Shown here piece after piece: positions 8,925-19,100 of a DNA stretch of 64,000 nucleotides. The notes beneath the pieces are model-generated. The model saw only the letters and a program-made list of their open reading frames with translations, was not told the origin of the DNA and ran no database searches. Source of the DNA: an uncultured Chloroflexota bacterium (lineage in GTDB: Bacteria > Chloroflexota > Anaerolineae > Anaerolineales > Anaerolineaceae); assembly GCA_902795255.1 (NCBI GenBank), contig CADBKS010000003.1, forward strand, positions 1 to 64,000, in the 5' to 3' direction. How positions within the stretch are numbered: the first letter of the stretch is position 1; every line of letters begins with the position of its first letter. The translations under genes were made by a program, and so were the position numbers.

Positions 8925-9554
8925 CTATTTTCCATCCTGGAAGCAGGTAAAGCTCTCCGTCTCCACCTCGGGATAACCGTATTTCTCCCGGCCGTCCGCA
9001 ATGCAGCGGATCATAAACGCCATGTTCCGCGCGAGGTTGCGCATCGTCTGCAGCCCTTCGGCGTCCTTCATCACATCCTCAGGCGTAAACCCGTGGACCA
9101 TGTTCCAGTAAGTGCTCGGAGCCAGCGGCATTCCGGCACTCAGGAAATACTTGTTGAGGACATCAAAGGCAGCCGTATTGCCGCCGCGCCGGCAGCTGAC
9201 GACCGAAGCCCCGACCTTCATGTGTTTGGAACGGCTCTCCAGACTGAAAAACAGCCTGTCCAGCAGCGCCAGGAGCGTCCCGTTCGGCGAACCGTAAAAA
9301 ACCGGGCTGCCGATCACCATCCCGTCCGCAGCCAGCAGTTTTTCGGCCACTTCATTGACCATATCATCGATCACACAACGGCCGAGCTCACGGCAGCGAT
9401 TGCAGGACATGCAGCCCCGGATATCCTTCCCGCCGACCCGGATCAGCTCCGTCTCAATGCCTTCCGTGTCAAATACCTTTATCATTTCATTCAGCGCAAA
9501 CGCTGTGCAGCCATTCGGGTGCGGGCTGCCGTTCAGTAAGATCACCTTTGGCAT
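8925..9554 (-). CDS. Flavodoxin-like iron-sulfur flavoprotein (NADPH-dependent FMN reductase family)
   Basis: A 209-residue protein starting MPKVILLNGSPHPNGCT, the FMN-phosphate loop of the family. A compact cysteine cluster CMSCNRCRELGRC (about residues 48-60) followed by DD is the type that binds a 4Fe-4S cluster in Isf-like proteins. GSPVFYGSPNG is the second flavin loop. It should be a cytoplasmic electron carrier or reductase; the partner is not visible. It converges on the XdhD operon with a shared terminator. A GGAG site precedes ATG 9554. Confidence 0.8.
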   Translation of the reverse strand: MPKVILLNGSPHPNGCTAFALNEMIKVFDTEGIETELIRVGGKDIRGCMSCNRCRELGRCVIDDMVNEVAEKLLAADGMVIGSPVFYGSPNGTLLALLDRLFFSLESRSKHMKVGASVVSCRRGGNTAAFDVLNKYFLSAGMPLAPSTYWNMVHGFTPEDVMKDAEGLQTMRNLARNMAFMIRCIADGREKYGYPEVETESFTCFQDGK

Positions 9555-9912
9555 AAACCATCTCCGTAAAAATGATCACTCCGGGCCCGCGAACACGGTT
9601 CCGGATCTTCCGAATGGATCAGGGACTGTCCGTTTGCGTCCGGGCAGGTCCCTGCTCCGATAAATTCCATTCAGGGAATATATGATGAACAATTATAACC
9701 GTTCCTGCCCACAAAACAAGTCCCTGCACCGGCAGCCGGAATGCAGGTTTTTCGCTCTGATCTGCAAAAATCGGCCGGAAATGCTTTATACTTGTTGTAC
9801 TCAAAACCCTGATCTGCAGCACCGGCTTTAACGAACAGCTCAAATACAGATCCGCCGGCACGGTCGTACAGGTTCCGTATTGTCAGATCATTTATCAAAG
9901 GAGTTATCATTC
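9555..9912. other. Intergenic region between divergent genes
   Basis: No gene is seen. The region 9612-9673 can fold into a long imperfect hairpin: outer arms GAATGGA and TCCATTC, inner arms CAGGGAC and GTCCCTG. It could be a leader structure of the flavoprotein gene or a degenerate REP-like repeat. The last 20 nt hold the AAAGGAG site of the aminotransferase. Confidence 0.4.
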
Positions 9913-11106
9913 ATGATCGATCAGAAATTAGTCAAATGGGGACAAAGCGGAAACATCATCCGTGAGATCGCGGAATACGGCGCGGAACAGGCGAAGATCG
10001 TCGGAGCGGACCACGTGTACAACTTCACCATCGGCTCACCGAGCATCGACCCGCCGGCCTGTGTATTCGAAACGATGGAAAAACTGAGAGCCACCATCCC
10101 CGCTTCCGTTCTCCACACCTACGCACCGGCTGTCGGGCTTCCCGAAGTCCGCGAAAAAACAGCAGCCTACCTGCGGAACACCTTCGGCATGCCGTACCGC
10201 ATGCAGGACGTGATCATCACCTGCGGGACCTCCACCTGTCTGGCAGCCCTGACGAAGGTCCTGCTCTCCGGCGGCGGCCGCGCCATGACCTTCACGCCCT
10301 ACTTTATGGACTACAAATATTATGCCGAGGCCTGCGGATCCGAACTGACTGAATGTCCGACCGATCCGGACACCTTCCAGCTCGATCTGGAAGCAGCGGA
10401 AAAAGCGCTGACGCCCGACACCATGATGCTCATCATGAATTCGCCGAACAACCCCTCCGGTGTCGTCCTGAAAAGGGAAGGGCTGGAAGCGCTGGCAAAA
10501 CTGCTGGAACGGAAACAGGCTGAATACGGCCACCCGATCTATATCGTGGCCGATGAACCCTACCGCGACCTGGTCTACGACGGACAGGAAGTTGTGTTCC
10601 TGCCCTCCATCTACAAGAACACGATCTACTGCTATTCGTACAGCAAGTCCATGTCCCTGCCCGGAGAACGCGTCGGCTTCATGGCCTTCCCGCCCGAACT
10701 GGATGACTACGCGGATATTTACTCCGCGTCTCTGGCCGCCATCCGGGCCTTCGGATACATCTGCGTTTCGAACATGTGGCAGCGCATCACCGCCGAATGC
10801 ATCGGCGCCACCAGCGATATCTCCGTTTACAAAGGCAACCGGGATCTGCTCTACGGCGCGCTCACGGAGATGGGGTACACCTGCGTCTATCCGGACGGAG
10901 CCTTCTACCTCTTCATGAAAACTCCCGAACCGGACGCGGAAGCCTTCTGCCGCCGAGCCATGAAAGAGAACCTGCTCGTCGTTCCGGGTGACAGCTTCGG
11001 GACCCCAGGCTACGTCCGTCTGGCCTACTGCGTCAGCCGCGGTGTGATCGAACGCGCCCTCCCCGTCTTCCGCAAACTCGCCGAAGAATACGGTATCGCC
11101 CGCTGA
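9913..11106 (+). CDS. Pyridoxal-phosphate aminotransferase, class I/II
   Basis: A 397-residue fold-type I aminotransferase. Visible motifs are GSPSIDPP near the N-terminus, NSPNNPSGVV (about 175), VADEPYRDLVYDG (about 210) and the lysine that binds the cofactor in SYSKSMSLPGERVG (about 240). The C-terminus carries the conserved RLAYCV arginine region for substrate carboxylate binding. This places it among aspartate- or broad-specificity aminotransferases; the amino acid cannot be read from sequence. ATG 9913 was chosen over one 11 codons upstream because AAAGGAG lies 9 nt before it. Confidence 0.8.
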   Translation: MIDQKLVKWGQSGNIIREIAEYGAEQAKIVGADHVYNFTIGSPSIDPPACVFETMEKLRATIPASVLHTYAPAVGLPEVREKTAAYLRNTFGMPYRMQDVIITCGTSTCLAALTKVLLSGGGRAMTFTPYFMDYKYYAEACGSELTECPTDPDTFQLDLEAAEKALTPDTMMLIMNSPNNPSGVVLKREGLEALAKLLERKQAEYGHPIYIVADEPYRDLVYDGQEVVFLPSIYKNTIYCYSYSKSMSLPGERVGFMAFPPELDDYADIYSASLAAIRAFGYICVSNMWQRITAECIGATSDISVYKGNRDLLYGALTEMGYTCVYPDGAFYLFMKTPEPDAEAFCRRAMKENLLVVPGDSFGTPGYVRLAYCVSRGVIERALPVFRKLAEEYGIAR

Positions 11107-11122
11107 AAAGCCCAAAACCAAA

Positions 11123-11155
11123 AGAGCCGCAGGACAGATCCCGCGGCTCTTTTTT
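11123..11155. terminator. Terminator between convergent genes
   Basis: AGAGCCGC pairs with GCGGCTCT, followed by TTTTTT. It sits between the aminotransferase stop (11106) and the stop of the M16 pair (11159). Confidence 0.85.
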
Positions 11156-11158
11156 GAT

Positions 11159-12478
11159 TCACAGACCCGGGCACCAATCGCGGATCTGATCACCTCCCGG
11201 GCCTATGGTGACGATGACCTTGTCTCCCGAATTCATCCACCGCTGTGCGGTTTCGAGGATGGTTTCCGGGGTAACGGCAGCCGCCATTTCCGGAAGGCGC
11301 TGATAATAATTCAGATCTCTCCCATAAACCGCGAGCCTGTGAAGCTCAGCGGCCTTCCCCTTATTGTTTCTGAAGCCCAGCAGTACATTCCCGATATAGC
11401 GGGACCTGGCATCCTCCAGCTCTTTCAGCGTGACCGGCTCGGACGTAAAGCGTACGAGTTCATTGTGGATCACCTTTCCGGCTTCCCGATAATCATTGGG
11501 ATCCACGCCGGCCTCTGCCCACCACCAGCCGCCCTTTTTTTCCAGTTTTACAGAGGAATAGACATCATAAGCCAGACCGCGTTCAAAACGGACAGCCCGT
11601 CCCAGTCTGCCCATCATACCGAATTCACCGAGTATCCCATTGCCCAAAACAAAAGCCAGAGCGTCCGGATCATTCGCAGCCGGAGCCAAAGTTCCCATCA
11701 CCATGGACAGTTCTGTCTTTTCCGGCATATCGATATGCATGCGGATCGGTGCACCGATCCGCTCGATCTGCAGAAAGAGCGTGTTTTCATCCGGTGTCTC
11801 CTGATCCTTTTCCCAACTGTCGAAGATCCGTTCACAGCAGCCCATGACCTCCCGGGCACGGAAACCGCCGGCCAGCGCCAGGATCAGCTTTTTCGGTCCG
11901 AAAAAACGGTCGTGGAACCCGGCCAGATCATCCCGCGTGACCGCTCGGATCGACTCTTCCATATCGGTTTCCAGACGGCCATACGGATGATCCTCCCGGT
12001 AAAGGATATTCCTGATCATTTTTTCCCCGAAACTCCCGTTATCCTCCGGATGCAGCCCGGACCCTTCCATAGCCTGCTGCCGCACATATTCAACATAGTA
12101 TTCCGGGAAGGCAGGCTCGGCCAGGAGATCCTTCAGCAATTCCAGCAGCCCGGTCAGATCCTCGCTGAGGCAGTTTCCCTCAAACCGGATCCGATGCGCG
12201 TCGCTGCTGAAAGCAAGGGAGGCGCCCATGCCTTCGAGATATTCCGTGATCTGCGCGAAGCTCCGGGAGCGGGTCCCTCCGATCAGCGCCGCGCTGACAA
12301 ACGCTGAAAGTCCGTATTGATCCGGATCCTCCAGACAGGATCCCGCGAAGAGGGACCCGCATATGGCGGCAGTGCTGCTCAGTGGATTCTCCTGAATAAG
12401 GACGGTAACACCGTTTGCGAATTCCCGTTTCAGCGTATTTTCCGGTCCCGGCAGGGTTTTGATCAAATCATTCCTCAT
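11159..12478 (-). CDS. M16-family peptidase-like protein without zinc site
   Basis: The product has 439 residues with M16 (pitrilysin-like) architecture. Where active members carry HxxEH this protein reads GLSAFVSAALIGG, so it should not bind zinc. It keeps the C-terminal substrate-side motif (RAVRFERGLAYDVYSS) typical of the regulatory half of M16 heterodimers. It overlaps the upstream active M16 gene by 11 bp, and its AGGAGG site lies inside the end of that gene, so the two are translationally coupled. Most likely it is the non-catalytic partner in an active/inactive dimer that degrades or processes peptides. Confidence 0.85.
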   Translation of the reverse strand: MRNDLIKTLPGPENTLKREFANGVTVLIQENPLSSTAAICGSLFAGSCLEDPDQYGLSAFVSAALIGGTRSRSFAQITEYLEGMGASLAFSSDAHRIRFEGNCLSEDLTGLLELLKDLLAEPAFPEYYVEYVRQQAMEGSGLHPEDNGSFGEKMIRNILYREDHPYGRLETDMEESIRAVTRDDLAGFHDRFFGPKKLILALAGGFRAREVMGCCERIFDSWEKDQETPDENTLFLQIERIGAPIRMHIDMPEKTELSMVMGTLAPAANDPDALAFVLGNGILGEFGMMGRLGRAVRFERGLAYDVYSSVKLEKKGGWWWAEAGVDPNDYREAGKVIHNELVRFTSEPVTLKELEDARSRYIGNVLLGFRNNKGKAAELHRLAVYGRDLNYYQRLPEMAAAVTPETILETAQRWMNSGDKVIVTIGPGGDQIRDWCPGL

Positions 12479-13763
12479 CGCTTTCCTCCTCTTTGCTGTA
12501 AATGGCCGTAACGCTGCTGTCCCTGCGCAAAAACCTTCCGGCTGCCCGGCTGATATCTTCCTCTGTCACACTTTCAAGCCGCGTCAGAAAGATATCACAC
12601 CAGTCCGGATCGTCAAGCATGGCACCATAGCCCAGCCAGCGCGCGCGAGCCTCCGCATCTTCAGCAGCAGCGGCAAACATGGCTTTCATCTGTTTGAGCG
12701 CTCCCGACATCTCAGCAGGCACGGCGCCCCGGCCTGCAATGTTATCCAGTTCTCTGAAAATAACCTCCGCAGCTGATTCAGATTCCGCAGCGGAACTGCC
12801 GCGGAAAAGAAGCGTGTACATACCGGGATCACGCATGACAGTAAAGAGCCCCGCAATATCCGGTCTCAATCCCTCCGCAGACAGCTTCCGGAAAAGACGG
12901 CTCTTCCGGTTCGGTAAGCAGCCTTCATCGAAAGTGTTGATTTCCGATGGCCCCGCAAGGATCGTGCTCAGCAGCATCAACGCAGGAAGATCCGGATCCG
13001 CCGCATCCGGTCCCTGCCAGCAGATGCGCAGCTCCGAACCGGGCCAGAGTCCGCGCTTTCCGATCCGGAGCGGCCCGCGGACCGGGCCGTCCGGAAGGAT
13101 ATGCTGCACCGGAAGCAGACGCGCGGGGATCTGCCCGAAGGCAGCCTCAATAAGGCGGAGCATATCATCCTTTTCAAAGTTCCCGGCCGCAGCGATCACG
13201 GCATTGTTTGGCGCATACCAGTTGCGGTAATGACTGTAAAGATCATCCCGGGTCAGACGCTGCACATCTTCAGCTTCACCGATAACCTTCCTGCCATAGG
13301 GATGATTCGGGAAAAACATCTTCAGCAAGGCGGTCTCCAGACAGAAGCCGGCCCCATATTCGCCGCCTTCAAGTTCAGACAGAATGACCGTCCGCTCCGT
13401 TTCCACATCTTCAGGATCGAAAAGGGCGTTCTCCATACGGTCCGCTTCCATATCAACGGCCACAGCGATCCGGTCCGCCGGCATCGTTTCATGAAAAGCG
13501 GTCCAGTCCCAGGAAGTGCCCGCGTTCAGGGTACCACCGCTCCGCGAAATGGCCTCAGGCCCTTCCAGTCCGGGATACCGTTCGGAGCCCCGGAACAGCA
13601 TATGTTCCACCCAATGAGAAATGCCCGTTTTACCCGGGACCTCATTGCGCGAACCAACGCGGTACCAGATCCACTGGGAAATGACGGGAGCCGAATGATT
13701 TTCCTCCAGCAAAACAGTCAGCCCGTTATCCAGAATGTGTTCGGAATAAGTTTTGTTTGTCAT
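12468..13763 (-). CDS. M16-family zinc metallopeptidase (catalytic partner)
   Basis: A 431-residue M16 peptidase. The inverted zinc motif HWVEH occurs in GISHWVEHMLFRG (about residue 50) and the third ligand is probably in ETERTVILSELEGGE (about 120). No signal peptide is present, so it acts in the cytoplasm unless exported otherwise. The acidic C-terminal tail (SKEEESDEE) also encodes the ribosome site of the next gene. ATG 13763 was chosen because an upstream GTG adds unlike sequence; the GAGAGGAG site is rather far away (about 16 nt), which leaves the start slightly uncertain. Confidence 0.85.
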   Translation of the reverse strand: MTNKTYSEHILDNGLTVLLEENHSAPVISQWIWYRVGSRNEVPGKTGISHWVEHMLFRGSERYPGLEGPEAISRSGGTLNAGTSWDWTAFHETMPADRIAVAVDMEADRMENALFDPEDVETERTVILSELEGGEYGAGFCLETALLKMFFPNHPYGRKVIGEAEDVQRLTRDDLYSHYRNWYAPNNAVIAAAGNFEKDDMLRLIEAAFGQIPARLLPVQHILPDGPVRGPLRIGKRGLWPGSELRICWQGPDAADPDLPALMLLSTILAGPSEINTFDEGCLPNRKSRLFRKLSAEGLRPDIAGLFTVMRDPGMYTLLFRGSSAAESESAAEVIFRELDNIAGRGAVPAEMSGALKQMKAMFAAAAEDAEARARWLGYGAMLDDPDWCDIFLTRLESVTEEDISRAAGRFLRRDSSVTAIYSKEEESDEE

Positions 13764-14116
13764 GGTTTCAGATCCGTTTCTCCTCTCTGCAGCATTTATG
13801 ATCCGCACCGTACGGCAGCCCGGCTCTCACACCGGGTTTTCCGCCGCACCGTCCGGCAGGTCAACACACACAAAGGCATCCGCCTCAGGACCGGTTCATG
13901 GTTCTGAGCGGTGACGGCAGATAAAACACACTGCCGTTTTATATCGGTTTATTGAATAAAGCAGCTGATTCGATCGGGCGCTGAGCCCGGAAACACAAGG
14001 ATTGAAAATGATAACACAACATTTCCGGAGCCCGGTTTTTATATTACACGCCGGGCCGGCATAAATTTTGCGAAAAAGATATGAAACATTCCCCTACGAC
14101 TGGCATACAGCGAAGG
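13764..14116. other. Intergenic region upstream of the M16 operon
   Basis: No gene is seen. It should carry the promoter of the M16 pair, but no convincing -35/-10 pair could be assigned. A hairpin with CCCGG/CCGGG arms around an AT-rich loop lies near 14030-14055. Confidence 0.3.
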
Positions 14117-14154
14117 AAAATGAGTCACGGGACCTGTCCCCGTGACTCATTTTT
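14117..14154 (-). repeat. REP-like palindrome acting as glmS terminator (copy 2)
   Basis: TGAGTCACGG and CCGTGACTCA (within 14120-14149) form the same stem as at 43-71. It starts directly after the glmS TAA stop in the minus direction and ends in TTTT, so it also works as a terminator. Confidence 0.8.
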
Positions 14155-16023
14155 TTATTCCACGGTCACCGATTTGGCGAGATTTCTCGGTTTGTCCACA
14201 TCGAGGCCGCGGGCTACGCCGGTGTAGTAGCCCAGCAGCTGCAGCGGGATGACCGCCAGGGATGCGGCGAAATGCGGATCCGTCTTCGGTACGTAAATGG
14301 TAAAATTCACCGCGTCTTCCACGCTGTAATTGCCGAAAGCGGTGACACCCATCAGGTAGGCACCTCTGGCTTTGCATTCGGCCATATTGCTGACCGTCTT
14401 TTCGATCAGTTCTTTCTGGGTCAGCACACCGATGACCAGCGTATTGTTCTCCACCAGGCTGATGGTCCCGTGCTTCAGTTCTCCCGCGGCATAAGCTTCC
14501 GAATGGATGTAGGAGATCTCCTTCATTTTCAGGCTGCCCTCCAGACTGACCGCGTAATCCAGCCCGCGGCCGATGAAGAAGATGTCACGGGCATTGGCAT
14601 ATTTCGCGGAGAACCACTGGATCCTTTCCTTGTCCTCAAGGACCCGCGCCATTTTGTCCGGCAGTGCGTCCAGCTCGGTGATCAGCCGCTCATATCCCTC
14701 CGGGCTGATCTTTCCGCGGGTGAGCGCGAGCTGTACGGCAAAACAGTACATCGCGGCCAGCTGGGCACTGTATGCCTTGGTCGTGGCCACAGCGATCTCC
14801 GGACCGGCGACCGTATAAAGCACCATATCGGCTTCCCGGGCGATCGTTGATCCGATCACATTGACGACTGCCAGTGTCCGGATGCCCAGTTCTTTCGCCC
14901 GCCGCAGTGCCGCCAGACTGTCCGCGGTCTCACCGGACTGGGAGATCACGATCAGGAGGGCATCTTTCTGCGGCAGCAGCTTCCGGTAGCGGAATTCCGA
15001 AGCCAGCTCCACCCGCACCGGGACTTCCGCCAGATCCTCGATCACGTACTGGGCGGCCATGCCCACATGCCAGGCAGACCCGCACGCGGCAATATATACG
15101 GATGAGACCGACCGGAGCGTTTCTTCGTCAAGGCCTGCCGCGCTGAGGTCGATCCGGCCGCTTTTGATGATGCTGTTCAGCGTATCGCGCACCGCTTTGG
15201 GCTGTTCATGGATCTCCTTGATCATGAAATGCTCAAAGCCGCCTTTTTCCGCGGCCCCCGCGTCCCAGGTGATCTCCGTGGTTTCCTTTTGGATCTCATC
15301 CCCGTTCAGGTCAAAGAAGGTTACCGCCCCCGGGACGATCCGGGCACATTCCTGATTCCCGATATAGTACACGTTCCGGGTATATTTCAGGATCGCGGGC
15401 ACATCGGATGCGAGGTAGGATTCTCCCTCCGAGACCCCGATGATCATCGGGGAATCTTTCCGCGCCGCATAGATCTCGCCGGGGAAATCTCTGAACATCA
15501 GTGCCAGGGCATAGCTGCCGCGGACACGGACCATCATACGGTTGATCGCGTCGACCGGCCCGATCTTATATTTTTTATAATAGTAATCCACCAGCTTGAT
15601 GACCACTTCCGTATCCGTCCCGCTGTAGAAACGGTACCCGTGATTCAGCAGCTTCAGCTTCAGTTCCTCGTAATTTTCAATGATGCCGTTGTGGACACCG
15701 ACGACTTCCGACTCCACCGGACCGGATGCCGATCCGGACGCGTTACCGCTGACATGGGGATGCGCGTTGATCTGATTCGGTTCGCCGTGTGTCGCCCAGC
15801 GGGTGTGTCCGATCCCGCACTTTCCCGGAAGAGCACGTCCGTTATCCGTTTTTTCTGCAAGGTTCCTCAGTTTCCCGGTCGCCTTGACCACTTTCGCCAG
15901 ATCCGAACCGCTGCGGACCGCAAGCCCTGCGGAGTCATATCCGCGGTATTCGAGCTTCGAAAGACCGTCCAGCAGGATCGGAGCCGCATCCCGGGTGCCG
16001 GTATAACCTACAATTCCGCACAT
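14155..16023 (-). CDS. glmS: Glutamine-fructose-6-phosphate aminotransferase
   Basis: A complete 622-residue GlmS. The N-terminal glutaminase domain begins MCGIVGYTG with Cys2 as nucleophile and holds GIGHTRWATHG. Two SIS sugar-isomerase domains follow (about 300-440 and 470-600) with SQSGETADSL, and the conserved C-terminus KPRNLAKSVTVE is intact. It makes glucosamine-6-phosphate for cell-wall precursors and consumes glutamine, fitting the neighbouring glutamine genes. AAGGAG precedes ATG 16023, and a TATAAT -10-like box lies about 45 nt further upstream. No glmS ribozyme was recognised in the short leader. Confidence 0.97.
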   Translation of the reverse strand: MCGIVGYTGTRDAAPILLDGLSKLEYRGYDSAGLAVRSGSDLAKVVKATGKLRNLAEKTDNGRALPGKCGIGHTRWATHGEPNQINAHPHVSGNASGSASGPVESEVVGVHNGIIENYEELKLKLLNHGYRFYSGTDTEVVIKLVDYYYKKYKIGPVDAINRMMVRVRGSYALALMFRDFPGEIYAARKDSPMIIGVSEGESYLASDVPAILKYTRNVYYIGNQECARIVPGAVTFFDLNGDEIQKETTEITWDAGAAEKGGFEHFMIKEIHEQPKAVRDTLNSIIKSGRIDLSAAGLDEETLRSVSSVYIAACGSAWHVGMAAQYVIEDLAEVPVRVELASEFRYRKLLPQKDALLIVISQSGETADSLAALRRAKELGIRTLAVVNVIGSTIAREADMVLYTVAGPEIAVATTKAYSAQLAAMYCFAVQLALTRGKISPEGYERLITELDALPDKMARVLEDKERIQWFSAKYANARDIFFIGRGLDYAVSLEGSLKMKEISYIHSEAYAAGELKHGTISLVENNTLVIGVLTQKELIEKTVSNMAECKARGAYLMGVTAFGNYSVEDAVNFTIYVPKTDPHFAASLAVIPLQLLGYYTGVARGLDVDKPRNLAKSVTVE

Positions 16024-16150
16024 CGTATTCTCCTTATGAGTTTTTTCGTATCTTTCTGAATCACTCCAGTATTATACTTCCGCGCGCGCGTCAAATGCTT
16101 TTCACAGCACGAATTCATTCTTTTTTCACGGCAGCCAGAAATTTTTCCGT

Positions 16151-19100
16151 TCACACATGCCGCCTTTCCATATAAGCCAGATACTCATCCGAAACAACGG
16201 TTTTGAACACCGGCAGCCACATTCTGAACGCCGCCAGAATATCTTTTGCGAAAACCGAATTTGTGAATTTTACATGCAGTTCCAGCAGATGCCGCAGCTC
16301 CGTCACTTGTTTTTCAGAAACTTCACGAACGCGGACAATGTCCGGATTGATCCGGCTTTCCAGCGTACCGTCCTCATCCAGGACCCAGGCGATACCGCCC
16401 GACATTCCGGCGCCGAAGTTTTCCCCGACCGGGCCAAGCACCAGCACACGGCCGCCGGTCATATATTCACATCCGTGATCCCCGACGCCCTCAACGACCG
16501 CACAGGCGCCGGAATTCCGGACGGCAAACCGTTCCCCCGCCCTTCCCGCGATAAAGGCATTTCCCGAGACTGCACCGTAAAGCGCGACATTCCCGATCAG
16601 CACATCATCCCGTTTCCACAGCGAATCAGCAGGCGGACAAACTGCCAGCACCCCGCCGGACAGTCCCTTCCCGAGATGATCGTTCGCCACCCCGAAAAGC
16701 GTGATCTGCTGCCCCTTTTGGAGAAAGGCACCAAAAGACTGCCCGCCGCAACCCTGAGCCTGAATGCTCCGCTGACCGGAGAGCATCGTCCCGAAAGCCC
16801 GGTCTGCCGTCGTGAGATGTACATGGTCCCGGATCAGGCGGACATCGGTCCTTTCCCGAAGCGCAAAGTCGTGCACGGATCCCGGCTGACAATGGACGTT
16901 CATGGAAAAACCGATCAGATCCGACAGATCTGTTCCGCAGTTTTTCTTTACCACCAGCAGATCGCTCCGGCCGACCAGTTCATCCACGGTCCGGGCACCG
17001 AGCTTTGCCATGATCTCCCGCAGCTGCCCGGCAATGAATAGCATAAAGCGCTCCACATATTCCGGTTTCCCTTTAAAGCGGCTGCGCAGTTCCGGGTCCT
17101 GTGTGGCGATCCCGTACGGGCAGGTCCCCAGGTGACATACGCGCGCCATCCTGCAGCCCAGCGCCACCAGCGGAGCAGTCGAAAATCCGAACTCTTCCGC
17201 CCCCAGCAGCAGTGCTACCGCCACATCATGGCCTGTCATCAGCTTGCCGTCTGTTTCCAGCGTGACTTTCTGGCGCAGCCTGTTTCGGCACAGGACCTGA
17301 TGCGTTTCCGCCAGTCCGATCTCCCACGGCAGCCCGGTATGATGGACACTGCTCATCGGGGCCGCTCCGGTACCGCCCTCACCGCCGGAGATCAGGATCC
17401 CGCCCGCACCGGCCTTTGCGACCCCGCTTGCGATCGTCCCGACGCCGGCAGTAGAGACCAGCTTGACGGTGATTTTTGCTTTTTCATTGGCGCACTGCAG
17501 ATCATAGATCAGCTCAGCCAGGTCCTCGATCGAATAAATATCATGATGCGGCGGAGGGGAGATCAGTGAAATACCCGGAACGGAGCAGCGTGTTGCCGCG
17601 ATGCTGTCGGTGACCTTGGCAGCCGGCAGATGTCCTCCTTCCCCGGGCTTGGCCCCCTGACCCATTTTGATCTGGATCTCTTCGGCGGAAAGCAGATAAT
17701 CACGGGTGACGCCGAAGCGTGCGGAAGCGACCTGTTTGATGGCGGAGTTCAGCTCAGTCCCGAAACGGACAGGATCCTCACCGCCTTCCCCGCTGTTGCT
17801 CTTTCCGCCCAGATGGTTCATGGCCGCGGCGATACATTCATGGGCTTCACGGGAAATGGACCCATAGGACATCGCCCCGGTCCTGAACCGCCGAACGATC
17901 TGCGCTTCACTTTCGACCTCTTCCGGGGGAACCTGATCGCACAGATCATAGCGGAAATCCAGGCAGGAACGAATCGTGACCGGGCCTTCATCCGCGATCA
18001 GTGAAGAATATTCATCAAACAGTCCGCGGTCATTTGTCCATACCGCCTGCTGAAGCATTCGTATGACTTTCGGAGAATACAGGTGTTCCTCCGCGCCTTC
18101 ACCCGCCGTCTGTTTATGCCGTCCGACTTTGACCGGCCCGGCGCTCACCGGATCTTTAAAGGCCGAATCATGATGCCTGCGGTTTTCAGCCTCAATATCG
18201 GAAAGATCCTTTCCGCCCAGCAGGGCGGGCGTGTTCGTAAAATACCGCTCGGCGAACTGCAGGTCCAGCCCAATCGCCTCAAAAAGCTGGGCGCTCTGAT
18301 AAGCCTGCAGCGTGGAAACGCCCATTTTGGAGGCGGTTTTCAGCATTCCCGCAGTCAGCGCCCGGTCATATCGGAGGACCGCTTCTTCCGGAGCATCTGA
18401 GAAATGCTCACGGATACACGCATGTGCGAGGTACGGGTCAACAGCCCGTGCACCGAAGGAGATCAGCATGGAAAGCTGGTGAACATCCCGCGGTTCACCG
18501 CTTTCAAGGATAACGGAAACGGCAGTCCGCTTTTTGATCAGGATCAGATGCTGTTCCAATGCGGAGACCGCAAGCAGTGACGGGATCGCAAGATGCCCTT
18601 CATCCACACCGCGGTCGGAAAGGATCAGGATATTGATCCCGTCCCGGCAGGCCTCATCACAGCGCTCAAAAAAGTCCTTTAATGCATTCCGAAGGCGCCG
18701 CCCGGCCGGATAGAGGAGCGATACCGTTCTGACATGATATGCCGGATGATCGATCGCCCGGATCCGGGCCAGATCCACTTCGGTAAGGACCGGGGATGGC
18801 AACTCTATGACATTGCAGTTTTCCCCGTCGGCGGCGAGCAGGTTGCCGTCATCCGCAATATAAACCGAACAGTCCGTCTTGCATTTTTCCCGCAGCGCAT
18901 CAATCGGCGGGTTCGTCACCTGCGCGAAACGCTGTTTGAAGTAATCGTACAGAGAGGGATGCGCTTTGGAAAAAACAGCCAGCGGCTCGTCGGCGCCCAT
19001 GGAAACGATCGGTTCGGTCCCGTTTTCAGCCATCGGCAGCAGGATATCCCGGATATCTTCATGAGCATACCCGAATGCCTGACAAAGCCGCAGGGTCTCA

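Noticed and set aside
16024..16150. glmS ribozyme in the glmS leader
   Set aside because: The leader before ATG 16023 is short and does not show the conserved ribozyme core.
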